A stretch of DNA of 49,714 nt from Trichomonas tenax (lineage: Eukaryota > Parabasalia > Trichomonadida > Trichomonadidae): the NCBI GenBank assembly GCA_023091735.1, contig JALKBU010000306.1, positions 1-49,714 on the forward strand. Reading direction: 5' to 3'. The notes beneath the pieces are model-generated. The model saw only the letters and a list, made by a program, of their open reading frames with translations. It was not told the origin of the DNA and did not search any database. Of this stretch, positions 38,932-47,314 are shown piece by piece; the stretch's first letter is position 1; every line of letters begins with the position of its first letter. The translations under genes and the position numbers were made by a program.

Positions 38932-39744
38932 TTAATATAACATATAAATTGAAGAATCAAGTTCGGGCAGCTTGATTGTAAAATCGTTGCTCTGTGATTG
39001 TTGAGGTTCCGCATCTTGTGGTTGTATAACATCCGGTTCGTCTGGAGCGTCGTTCGCATAAGTAGGTGGAGGAATATTAAACATTATTGGATTGAGCATT
39101 TTTGTTGGCTGAAGTTGCTGCACCAAATTTAGAGGGTTACTAAAGTGATCGTATGGATTCGAATGCGTGTTCGGTAGATGCGGTTGAGGTTGCGGCGGTA
39201 AAGAAATAACTGGTATTCTTGGTAAATACGGTTCTGGTGAAAAAGCATATTTGATTTCCGGCTTTATATCGAGCGAATGTGGTCCTGAATCGAATTGAAG
39301 AGGTAATGAATCAATGTTCGGTTGCGCGAAGGGTACTTTTCCTTCCTTTTTCATCTGTAGATAATGATACCTGCACTGAACATCGCTTCTGTTTCCCATT
39401 TCATACGCAATATGAGTCCATCCTTTAATTTGTTGGCATTCAACTAATTCAATGAGCTTATTTTCTTCCTCGGGGGTCCACTGATCCCTGGATATACGTG
39501 GATCCAAGCCACGATTCCATCTTTGCGCGCATTGTGCTCTTGTTCTTCCGTTTCCTACGTAATTTGCTACGTGTGACCAGTTGTCAATGCCGTATTTCCC
39601 GACAGCTTGTATCAAGCGTTGGTCCTCTTGTGAGGACCATGTCCGGGTCTTCCGGCGTTGGGGATCAGATGGAGCAGAAATTTTTTTATACTGACATAAA
39701 ACTTGCAATTTCGTTTTATTTGGACATATTCGGAATATCCACAT
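38932..39744 (-). CDS. R2R3 Myb-like DNA-binding protein
   Basis: The 270-aa protein carries two Myb repeats: R2 about residues 35-80 (W36, W56, W76: TWSSQEDQRLIQAV ... NWSHVANYVGNGRTRAQCAQRW) and R3 about 86-130 (W89, W109; third position Y: QWTPEEENKLIELV ... GWTHIAYEMGNRSDVQCRYHYL). The rest is a Pro/Gln/Asn-rich tail, probably a transactivation or interaction region. Trichomonads have many such short Myb factors; in T. vaginalis several act at adhesin-gene promoters and one at the initiator. Nuclear transcription factor is a confident inference; targets are unknown. A TCAATCAATC string lies just upstream of the start. Confidence 0.9.
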   Translation of the reverse strand: MWIFRICPNKTKLQVLCQYKKISAPSDPQRRKTRTWSSQEDQRLIQAVGKYGIDNWSHVANYVGNGRTRAQCAQRWNRGLDPRISRDQWTPEEENKLIELVECQQIKGWTHIAYEMGNRSDVQCRYHYLQMKKEGKVPFAQPNIDSLPLQFDSGPHSLDIKPEIKYAFSPEPYLPRIPVISLPPQPQPHLPNTHSNPYDHFSNPLNLVQQLQPTKMLNPIMFNIPPPTYANDAPDEPDVIQPQDAEPQQSQSNDFTIKLPELDSSIYMLY

Positions 39745-40261
39745 TCAGATGGATTGATTGAATCAGTTATTTTCGAAATTCGCCGGTTGTTTATTTTGAG
39801 AAGTTTACTAAATATTGATCTTTCAATTTTATTTTGCTCTTTCTCTTCTTTTTCTGTTGCCTACATATGAATCGGATATAGTATCATTTTTCTGTAATTT
39901 ACATAATCGTTTTTTTGCTCAATCAAAAAGTGACTGAACTAACACAAAACAAAATCATATTTTTAAGCCTTATTTTTGTTTCCATAAATTGTTTATCTTT
40001 TCAATTAATTAATCAGTAATCAAATCTGAGCTCTCTTAATGAATTTGATATGTAAAGTATATCAAATCAAATAAAAAATATTTAAAATATATTGTAAATG
40101 ACTATTTTTGAAAATAATTTTGCACAAATTGACAATTTGTAAGGAAATTTTGCCATGTAAAGAATAATCATTCAAATATCGAGCTAAAGTATTTCGTATC
40201 TATAAGATGAGGAAATCACAATTTCAAAATTTTGAACAAATTAAGATTGCTTTGGATAAAT
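39745..40261. other. Spacer with one TGCCATGTAAA motif
   Basis: No gene seen. TGCCATGTAAA lies at 40151-40161, upstream of the Myb gene by about 410 bases. Confidence 0.5.
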
Positions 40262-40545
40262 TTATTTGTTGCAACCACCATGATGCTGTGATCGATCTTG
40301 TGGACGTGTTTGTTTGATCTTTCTCAGATTTCGGCTGCGATCATCATAGGAAACAATTACATTAAACGATTCTATTGAAGTAAGCATGCTGTTGTCTATA
40401 GTTTGCATAGATAAATCCAATTGCTTCAACTCACAGTTTTGAGATTCGAATCCTTATTTGATGATCTCATGATATTGTCTTTCTCTGACGTTTCGCATCC
40501 CATTGTTTGATGGTTTGACAGACTTTTATCAAAATCTTTTTTCAT
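40262..40545 (-). pseudogene. Small hydrophilic protein gene with one frameshift
   Basis: A minus-strand ATG at 40543-40545 opens a frame (MKKDFDKSLSNHQTMGCETS and on) that ends early at a TGA near 40430. About ten bases before that point a second frame takes over without a break in protein-like composition and runs to TAA at 40262-40264 (ELKQLDLSMQTIDNSM ... QHHGGCNK). Joined, it would be about 93 residues with no recognised domain, helical in the middle. A perfect Inr (TCATTTTTT) sits five bases before the ATG, and base composition is richer than the surrounding spacer. Either a recent frameshift made it a pseudogene, or a base was lost in sequencing, or a short intron is present. Confidence 0.6.
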
Positions 40546-40550
40546 TCTCT

Positions 40551-40559
40551 AAAAAATGA
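40551..40559 (-). promoter_or_regulatory. Inr core promoter of the small frameshifted gene
   Basis: Minus-strand TCATTTTTT five bases before the ATG at 40545, a textbook trichomonad initiator. Confidence 0.65.
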
Positions 40560-40962
40560 TCTTTCGATCATCATATCAAAAATTTCGCATATATTACTCT
40601 TAAGCATATTATTTCATGAAGTAAATGACTCAAAACTCACCAAAACGAAAATTTTCGTTCAATATCTTATGATTAATATGTGCTCTGGCTCTAAATATCT
40701 TAGAAGTATCATATTGCAGCATTGTAAATTAGATTCCCAATGATTCATAGATTAATACTATTAAAATTCATTAAAATATGAAACAATATGATAAAATTAA
40801 ATAAATATTATGCGATATTTCAAGGACATCTTGCTATTCACGAGCATAGTTGGAAAATGTTGTTAGGAATCTTTGATAATGATATTTCAAAGATGGTTTC
40901 CATTTAAAAAAAATAAAAACAAGCATTTATAAACATGAGTAAACCGTATATAAAATATACTT
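40560..40962. other. Spacer, no gene seen
   Basis: AT-rich DNA upstream of the small frameshifted gene and downstream of the next minus-strand gene. Confidence 0.5.
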
Positions 40963-42210
40963 CTAATTGAGCATCGAAGATTCCTTTGACATTGTGCGAA
41001 TAATGCTCAAGAAATCGATGTTATTAGATATAATATTTTCAAGAAGCGCAGAATATGCTGCATAGACAACAGTTGTAGTTCTCTTCGGACAGTAGTTTTG
41101 TGGCTGCTGACACAATTCGTTGACTGATTGGAAGAGCTGCACCCTTTGTTCATCTGAGAGATTCTCAGGATGATCGATCATTTCACCGAGTTTTTCAACA
41201 CCACGCATGTTCTTTGAGGTCAAGTAAGGCTTTAAGCCCATATGGTACAAAATTCGACAGATTACTTTGTAACCGCAATCAGCACCATACTTAATCGAAA
41301 ATTCATGGAATACCACGAATAATGCCATGTGTGTATGACTGTTAACATGAATAGAGGCAAGCTTCTCGGTGAATAATTCTATTGTCAATTCTGAAATATT
41401 GTCAAATGTTTGGATAAATGCTTTGAAAGGATCATCAGCTTTCAAATACACTTCAATGACTTTGAAAATGAAGCATTTTGCATCAGTTTCTGTTTGAACT
41501 TTATCTTGTTGGCTGAAATAATGCCTATGAACTCTTGTAAATATAAAATCGAAGTTAGCAACAGAAGCAATGCACCAGGAGTTCATAATTTCCGGGTAAA
41601 GATAACGACTTGGGATGATTGAATAATAAATCAAGAAAGTTTTTGTGAAAATTACTTTTGAAAAGTATCCAGCAGAAAGATTTGTGTTCGGAGGAATCTT
41701 TCCATTCGCTAAATATGATAAAAAGAAAGGTTCTAATGTAATTTGACTTTGATTCTTGAGAACAAGATCCAAAAGCTCACGCTTTGCTTCAATGAGGAAT
41801 TTCCTCTGATCAGCTCCTATGTAAATATAGAAACGCTTCGAATCGATGTAATATTGCGTATTCTCTGGCATAACTTCAATTTGCTTTGCATCTTCGCTTA
41901 TCAAGACACTGTAGAGTCTGGAATAGAGCAATATTTGACGCCCAGTCTTTTGCCTGGATTCAGGTTTTAAAATTACGTAGAAAGTTTGACAAGTAGGTGG
42001 AATTTGTGTTAAACCACGCGGATCGCTGATTTTTTCCTTTGTTTTTTGATGCAAATCCTGAATTTCAACATTAAATGATGGCATTGATCGAGAACGGAAT
42101 GAATTAACGAGTTCATTCCGTCTCTCGTACGCAATACGAACTGTTGAGCTCATGGCGCTGCTCAGTGATGAAACACGAGACAGCAAAACGTCGTCATTAT
42201 TGCCAAGCAT
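40963..42210 (-). CDS. Unrecognised 415-aa protein
   Basis: The frame is open further upstream, but the first ATG is at 42210. It is preceded directly by ATTTACATGTCAAAAAT, i.e. the window's recurring motif with a TCAAAAA initiator-like end, so I choose this start. The protein has a Ser-rich N-terminus (to about residue 45), a beta-rich part (about 75-160, with QTFYVILKPESRQKTGRQIL and RFYIYIGADQRKFLIEAKREL, perhaps PH-like), and a helical C-terminal half (about 240-400). It has no membrane segment. A small-GTPase regulator is possible but unproven. A Maverick derivative is inserted 95 bases upstream of the start codon. Confidence 0.7.
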   Translation of the reverse strand: MLGNNDDVLLSRVSSLSSAMSSTVRIAYERRNELVNSFRSRSMPSFNVEIQDLHQKTKEKISDPRGLTQIPPTCQTFYVILKPESRQKTGRQILLYSRLYSVLISEDAKQIEVMPENTQYYIDSKRFYIYIGADQRKFLIEAKRELLDLVLKNQSQITLEPFFLSYLANGKIPPNTNLSAGYFSKVIFTKTFLIYYSIIPSRYLYPEIMNSWCIASVANFDFIFTRVHRHYFSQQDKVQTETDAKCFIFKVIEVYLKADDPFKAFIQTFDNISELTIELFTEKLASIHVNSHTHMALFVVFHEFSIKYGADCGYKVICRILYHMGLKPYLTSKNMRGVEKLGEMIDHPENLSDEQRVQLFQSVNELCQQPQNYCPKRTTTVVYAAYSALLENIISNNIDFLSIIRTMSKESSMLN

Positions 42211-42213
42211 ATT

Positions 42214-42226
42214 TTTGACATGTAAA
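42214..42226 (-). promoter_or_regulatory. TTTACATGTCAAA motif adjoining the start codon
   Basis: On the minus strand TTTACATGTCAAA ends three bases before the ATG at 42210. It is the same word as in the terminal repeats of the MITE at 36990-37283 (37211-37223) and overlaps a TCAAAAA initiator-like sequence. Confidence 0.55.
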
Positions 42227-42299
42227 TCGTGTAACGTCAATAAAAACGATATGTTGCTGTTTTGGAGTTACACGTTCTTCGCTGTTGCTGCTGTTGTGA

Positions 42300-42304
42300 T
42301 TAGT
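42300..42304 (+). repeat. Left target-site duplication TTAGT of the Maverick derivative
   Basis: TTAGT directly outside the left AGTAGTATAC end; matched at 45301-45305. Confidence 0.75.
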
Positions 42305-42352
42305 AGTAGTATACAGAGTGTGATTTTTAGTAGTATACAGATTGTGATTTTG
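42305..42352 (+). repeat. 24-bp tandem duplication at the left Maverick tip
   Basis: AGTAGTATACAGAGTGTGAT plus four T is present twice in a row at the left end (second copy with one change) but once at the right end. Confidence 0.8.
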
Positions 42353-42587
42353 CGTGGTAATCCAAAAATTTGGCTAACCCCAAAAAATCAGCAATCTGAG
42401 AATATCCATAATTATAATTTTCCAATATCCATAAAATAAACAATTTTCCTATAATTTATATCAAAATCTCAATAAATTTCTATAATTTGTTATTTAAATA
42501 TATTGTTTAATTAATAATAAAAATTTTTATTGTTATGTTTTATTAATAGTTTATCTAAATTGTTAAAAATAAAAAATATTTTTTATA

Positions 42588-42934
42588 GGCGTCACTGAAT
42601 TTTCTAGAAAATCAGTGTCTACTAAATATTGGACTTACAGGATAAAAATGTGTTGCTTTTTATTCGCAAAATATTTAATCTTAATTTGCAACCCTTACTT
42701 TTCATCCACACAGCATGCAAACAACATGAGTAATGATAATCCGTCAGTTAACATCAAAATAAATCAAGATATTTTTTTGATATAATATTGAATAATATAT
42801 TTTTCATGCTTTATATATCCACAGCATTTTAGATGGGAAAATTTTTCGTTTGCCACCAAAATTAGACCTTAAATATTCATACTGGCTGAGAAAAATCGAG
42901 ATGTTTGAGTAGGCGTAGAAAATTCAGTGACGCC
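42588..42934. mobile_element. 347-bp MITE with 9-bp TSD (Mutator-like)
   Basis: The terminal inverted repeats are GGCGTCACTGAATTTTCTA (19 bp, perfect), flanked by TTTTTTATA (42579-42587 and 42935-42943). The uninterrupted right Maverick arm shows the empty site with one TTTTTTATA copy. A 9-bp duplication fits MULE-type transposases. No coding capacity. Confidence 0.9.
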
Positions 42935-42985
42935 TTTTTTATATGTTATGAAAAAATTAATATTTTTTTTTTTCTCTAATAAATA

Positions 42986-44394
42986 ATGGAATACTCAGGC
43001 AACCATTCAAATGATTGCATTCCAACATTTTCTAAAATGTTGGCAGAACAAGAGATTCTTAATTTAAGGGCTGGCTATGGCCAAACTTCCTGTATCGTCT
43101 TTCACTTTTTTGGTGTATTTTTAACTTATTTAGGTACAAGAAAATGTTTAAAAATTATTAAAAAAACAACCTTCTTGATTTTGTTTTTTTCTCATGCTAA
43201 GGATTAATTGCTTGGAGTATCGCAGCTCAATTTCAACTTTTTAATTATAATATTAATAATCAGCGGGAAAAGGTGAAATCAGTTACTATTTTAATAGCCA
43301 CTTGAATATCTACATGCTAAAAATATGCTGATAATTGTAAAGTAGTAAAATAAACAAGCAAATCACAATGAAATTCTGCTGTTTCTTCGCCTTCAATTTG
43401 TTTGATGCATTAAACTGTTACTATAGCTTATGATAGCTATTTATTTCAATTAGGTGCTTTGGTATCCATAAATAACACGAATTATTACACCTAAATTTAT
43501 GGATAGCTCTACATTGGTTCTAGGCTTTCGTCCACGTAAATTGATAGCATAACTGTCTCCCCTTGCATTATTTTGTGAAAATGCCCTAAAGCTTTCATAT
43601 GTTTTTCAAAAATCGAGGAATTTTTGAGTAATAATTAATTTATTTTTATGTTTAATATTCATATAGCAATGTTTTGTTGTGAAATTCATATTTGTGTGAG
43701 ATCATCTTCAAAAACATGTATTTTCAATTTATTTTGGCATTACAGCGATCTCAGTACTACAAATAATGCAAATTATACCTTGAAATATGGAAATATGCAT
43801 ATTTTGCTGAATTTTTTTGAATTTTTTTTCTCCCTGATAGTATTTTGCAAATTTATTACCAAAATACTGCTAAGTGATGATTGACAAATGAATTAATGCA
43901 AGAAAAGAGTGTCCTGATTTTCACATCACTCGTGCTTTTTGAAAAAAATCACATTTCTTTTTCAAAGTCCATGATTTTTAAGTTTTGATTGATTTTTAAG
44001 CGAGAAATATTAATGAATCTCCTCTAATATGCTATATGCAATGAATCGCATATCATTGTAAATCGCGATCTCTCTATCTTGAAATGCATCAAATTGTGGG
44101 AAATACGTTTATTAGATAATCTCATAGAATATTTTGAGAGCCTATATTTGGCCATAGCGGACCCTTAACACAGGAACAATTTAATGAAATTTTCATTGGT
44201 AGAAATCCTAAAGTAGATGATGAAGAAAATGTTAAATATAAATGATATATGATTTATAAAAATCTTTTGAAAATTACCAGATGTGCTCATGAAAATATTT
44301 CTGAACTAAAACGTGCTAAGAAAAATAAAGTTATAACTATCTTAAATAATATCATATTGAAACTTAACGAATGTGATTTAGTGTTACACGCTTG
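42986..44394 (+). pseudogene. Maverick ORF remnant, left copy, split by the TTAA MITE
   Basis: An ATG at 42986 opens MEYSGNHSNDCIPTFSKMLA and runs to the TTAA MITE. After it, at 44165, the frame resumes (TQEQFNEIFIGRNPKVDDEE) to a TGA after KYK, then continues as a basic helical stretch (KNLLKITRCAHENISELK and on) to a stop at about 44392. The first part is duplicated in the right arm. An unknown Maverick-end protein, inactivated by insertion and a stop. Confidence 0.7.
43068..44164. mobile_element. 1,097-bp TTAA-targeting MITE (piggyBac/Kolobok-like)
   Basis: Ends are GGGCTGGCTATGGCCAAAC and, inverted, GGGTCCGCTATGGCCAAAT; flanked by TTAA (43064-43067, 44165-44168). The empty site (single TTAA) is visible in the right Maverick arm. 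The interior has no credible frame, so the element is non-autonomous. TTAA duplication is shared by piggyBac and Kolobok superfamilies; I cannot choose between them. Confidence 0.9.
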
Positions 44395-44479
44395 ATTTTT
44401 TCCGGAAATATACAACTATAATAAATAGCAAAATTATTTATCCCATTTAATAAAAATAAAAATTTATTTTTGTATAATT

Positions 44480-44759
44480 TTAACGTTTTAGTTTAGGAGT
44501 AACCCGTGAACCAACATCCCGAACAATATCATCAGTATTAATCACAGGTTTTCTATCGCCATTATTATTCACACCAAATTCAAATCCAACTTTTGGTAAT
44601 GTTCCCTTAAGTTTATCACCGAATTGAGCACAGAAAGAACTTGCTACAGGTTTAACAACATTATCAGTTACCCATTTAAACCCAGATTTAATTCCTCTGC
44701 CAATTTTCTTAGCAACATCTTTAAGATTTTTCCAAAATCTCTGTATTCTTCTAAAACGG
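44480..44759 (-). pseudogene. 3' end of a Maverick gene, possible minor capsid-like protein
   Basis: About 92 codons are open on the minus strand, ending TAA at 44480-44482. The peptide is basic with amphipathic segments (GIKSGFKWVTDNVVKPVASS) and a polar C-terminus. Position and basic amphipathic character are reminiscent of minor capsid proteins of Polintons, but this is a weak inference. The 5' part was lost in the deletion joining it to the right arm. Confidence 0.5.
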
Positions 44760-44766
44760 GATCATC

Positions 44767-44999
44767 TTAGCACGTTTTAGTTCAGAAATATTTTCATGAG
44801 CACATCTGGTAATTTTCAAAAGATTTTTATAAATCATATATCATTTATATTTAACATTTTCTTCATCATCTACTTTAGGATTTCTACCAATGAAAATTTC
44901 ATTAAATTGTTCCTGTGTTAAATTAAGAATCTCTTGTTCTGCCAACATTTTAGAAAATATTGGAATGCAATCATTTGAATGGTTGCCTGAGTATTCCAT
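44767..44999 (-). pseudogene. Maverick ORF remnant, right copy
   Basis: Inverted copy of the same frame as in the left arm, with ATG at 44997-44999. It lacks the MITE insertion, carries the same TGA after KYK, and breaks off at the arm boundary at 44767. Having the coding start inside both terminal repeats shows the repeats were extended into a gene. Confidence 0.7.
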
Positions 45000-45300
45000 T
45001 ATTTATTAGAGAAATAATATATTAATTTTTTCATAGCATATAAAAAATATTTTTTCCTTTTAACAATTTATAGGAAAACTATTAATAAATCATAACAATA
45101 AGAATTTTTATTATTAAATAAACAATACACTTTAATAACAAATTATAGAAATTTACTAGGATTTTGATATAAATTATAGGAAAATTGTTTATTATAGATA
45201 TATTGGGAAAATTATAATTATGGTTATTCTCAGAATGGGATTTTTTCATGGTTAGACAAATTTTTGGATTACCACGAAAAATCACACTCTGTATACTACT

Positions 45301-45305
45301 TTAGT
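45301..45305 (+). repeat. Right target-site duplication TTAGT of the Maverick derivative
   Basis: TTAGT directly outside the right terminal repeat. Confidence 0.75.
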
Positions 45306-45643
45306 CTTGGAAAATAGGGGAGTTCCTGCAGATATATGTTTTCACGTAGATTTATATCGTGCTTTGGGATAAAGTTACATATGCAACTTATCACAATTTC
45401 AGCCATATAGTGCATGTTTGATATAAAATCCTATGTTTACAAATGCAATTTCACTTATTTTTGATATACAAACATTTATTACGGGTATTCATTAAAAAGA
45501 GCATAATGTATATAATAGCAATATATGTGCAACTCTACATGTAGGTTATTATTCGATAATTCATTAATAATCAAAATTCCTTATATAAATATCAATAATT
45601 AGAATGCATTATCATAAGGCCATACATAAAAAAGACAGATACA
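45306..45643. other. Spacer, no gene seen
   Basis: AT-rich DNA between the Maverick derivative and the 3' end of the ankyrin gene. Confidence 0.5.
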
Positions 45644-46762
45644 TTATTTCCCAAATCGCGGAAGGAATTTAAGAAGCTTTGGTCTAGATTTGAATATTTC
45701 TTTCAATGGCTTCCATTTCACCATTATATTTGTTTTTGCACCATGGTTGAGCAGGAATTCGATGACTGAAACGTTGAGAATCATGCATGTTGAATATATC
45801 CCAAGCAAAGACATTCCATTTGGTGGCACATAGTTGATATCATAGCCGTAATCGAGAAAGGCCTGTAGAAAATCTGCTGATTCCTTACTATCATTTGTTA
45901 ATATACATTCTGGTTGATTTAATGGTGAAAAATCCATAGTGAATCTTGACAATGCAATACGGGCTACCTCTGGATCTCCAAGATACAGCAATGAAGTAAC
46001 GGCTTTTTCAGTTTCTGGTGTTTCAATTGTATCGATTTGCTTAATGAGGAATCTAGCTGCTTCAACATGTTTACAGTAACATGCACATTGAAATACATTC
46101 CTTCTAACATATGTTGTTCTGTCAATAAAGTTAATATCACACATTTTCGATAATGATATAATTGTATTGATGTTTTGGTTGCTCTGAATAGCTATAATCA
46201 AAGCATTATTAGTAAATCTTTCAGCAATGTTTTGTAATGAGCTATTTTTCAAGTAATATATTAGTGAATCAGTTGATCCATTTAAAACTAATAAATTGAT
46301 GAGAAAGTTTGCAGCTTTTGGTCTGCTATTTGCAAAAGATTGAAAGCTGAAACCATATTCATTGAAAATATGAAAAATTTCCAATTTTCCTGAATGACCT
46401 GCGCAAAATAGTAATGATTTTGAATCGTTATATTTATTTTCGTATTCATCATTAAAGAGTTGTTCTAATTTATTCATACTTGCTAAACAATCCAAAAGAT
46501 ATGTTGCAACTTCTGTAGAACCATATTTTAGTGCATAATGTAGAGGTAAATGGCCTTTCGAAGTTTCCTGATTGATGTCGTAATCTTTAATATTCTGCAA
46601 ATATATTAAACATTCTAAAGAATTAACTGCAGCGCAGTAATGGATTAAAGGAATTTTGTCCTCACACAGCAAAACGAGTTCTTCTGTCTTTTTTGCATAT
46701 ATTGGCAGCGATTCAAGCTGTAAATAATCATTAGATTGTATAATTTTAGAATAATCTTTCAT
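45644..46762 (-). CDS. Ankyrin-repeat protein (DUF3447-like)
   Basis: The 372-aa protein has ankyrin-type helix pairs across its length: IPLIHYCAAVNSLECLIYLQ, GHLPLHYALKYGSTEVATYLL, SLLFCAGHSGKLEIFHIFNEYGF, and near the end YVPPNGMSLLGIYSTCMILN with VIEFLLNHGAKTNI. This divergent ankyrin style is heavily expanded in trichomonads. The frame is open 37 codons further upstream, but the ATG at 46762 has an Inr (TCATCTTTTTC) directly before it and TTTACGTGTCAAAA 24-37 bases upstream, so I take that start. Function unknown; protein-protein interaction is the likely role. Confidence 0.8.
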   Translation of the reverse strand: MKDYSKIIQSNDYLQLESLPIYAKKTEELVLLCEDKIPLIHYCAAVNSLECLIYLQNIKDYDINQETSKGHLPLHYALKYGSTEVATYLLDCLASMNKLEQLFNDEYENKYNDSKSLLFCAGHSGKLEIFHIFNEYGFSFQSFANSRPKAANFLINLLVLNGSTDSLIYYLKNSSLQNIAERFTNNALIIAIQSNQNINTIISLSKMCDINFIDRTTYVRRNVFQCACYCKHVEAARFLIKQIDTIETPETEKAVTSLLYLGDPEVARIALSRFTMDFSPLNQPECILTNDSKESADFLQAFLDYGYDINYVPPNGMSLLGIYSTCMILNVSVIEFLLNHGAKTNIMVKWKPLKEIFKSRPKLLKFLPRFGK

Positions 46763-46799
46763 GAAAAAGATGATGGCGAAAATCGTTTTGACACGTAAA
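46763..46799 (-). promoter_or_regulatory. Promoter of the ankyrin gene: Inr plus TTTACGTGTCAAAA
   Basis: Minus strand: TTTACGTGTCAAAA (46786-46799), then TCATCTTTTTC (46763-46773) touching the ATG. This pairing of the recurring motif with an Inr is the clearest in the window. Confidence 0.6.
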
Positions 46800-47314
46800 C
46801 AATATTTTGACAGAATTTGATTTCTTCTTCTCTTTCTTATATTTAGATCTATAGGACATAGCTGTATTGCCATAGAAATTTGAGTCTTTTAATAAAACTA
46901 TTCAGTCATACCTCTTAATTTACTAAATATTAACATTGGAAATTTCTATGGTGGAAAATCTCCAACATTAACACTCACAGAAGAGTCAAACTTGATTTGA
47001 ATATATTTGTGTATGATGTAGTTGCATATGAGGTCTATATAATAATGTTGTCATTTAATTGTTAACAAATTCCTATATTGAGATACTCAAACATCTCTGG
47101 AACCATAATTAATGATTGGATTCCTCGTTGTATTTTTTATTTCAACGAATGCTTGCAAGTTTAATTATATCACTTATTGCAGTTGTACGCCCCGCAATTT
47201 TTGTCATTAAATAAATCCAGTAAACAAGAAATAAACATTTCAAATTCAGATACTTATTTCTATCGTTCGGTCACTTTCCCGTTGCCTACTCTTGATTAGC
47301 TGTCAAAATTATAA
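46800..47314. other. Spacer, no gene seen
   Basis: AT-rich. CCATAGAAATTT (about 46871) and its inverse AAATTTCTATGG (about 46938) form a 12-bp inverted repeat; nothing else is noted. Confidence 0.5.

Larger units (their letters stand above)
42305..45300. mobile_element. Maverick/Polinton deletion derivative with 5-bp TSD
   Basis: Both ends start AGTAGTATACAGAGTGTGAT (right end inverted, finishing at 45300) and are flanked by TTAGT (42300-42304, 45301-45305). Polintons typically start with AG and make 5-6-bp duplications. The right arm 44767-45300 is uninterrupted (534 bp). The left arm 42305-44320 is the same sequence expanded by a 24-bp tandem duplication at its tip and two nested MITEs; subtracting these gives about 535 bp. 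Only 446 bp (44321-44766) of unique interior remain of a normally 15-20-kb element, including the 3' end of a minus-strand gene. The identical arms point to a young derivative. Confidence 0.85.

Noticed and set aside
42211..42240. Ten extra N-terminal residues from a TTG start for the 415-aa protein
   Set aside because: The codons translate the recurring TTTACATGTCAAA promoter-like motif, and the first ATG is 42210.
43648..43884. 78-codon frame inside the TTAA MITE as a possible transposase piece
   Set aside because: Hydrophobic AT-driven composition without DDE-like motifs; the MITE appears non-coding.
46763..46873. Upstream ATG adding 37 residues to the ankyrin protein
   Set aside because: The stretch covers the Inr and TTTACGTGTCAAAA motif; the ATG right after the Inr is the more likely start.
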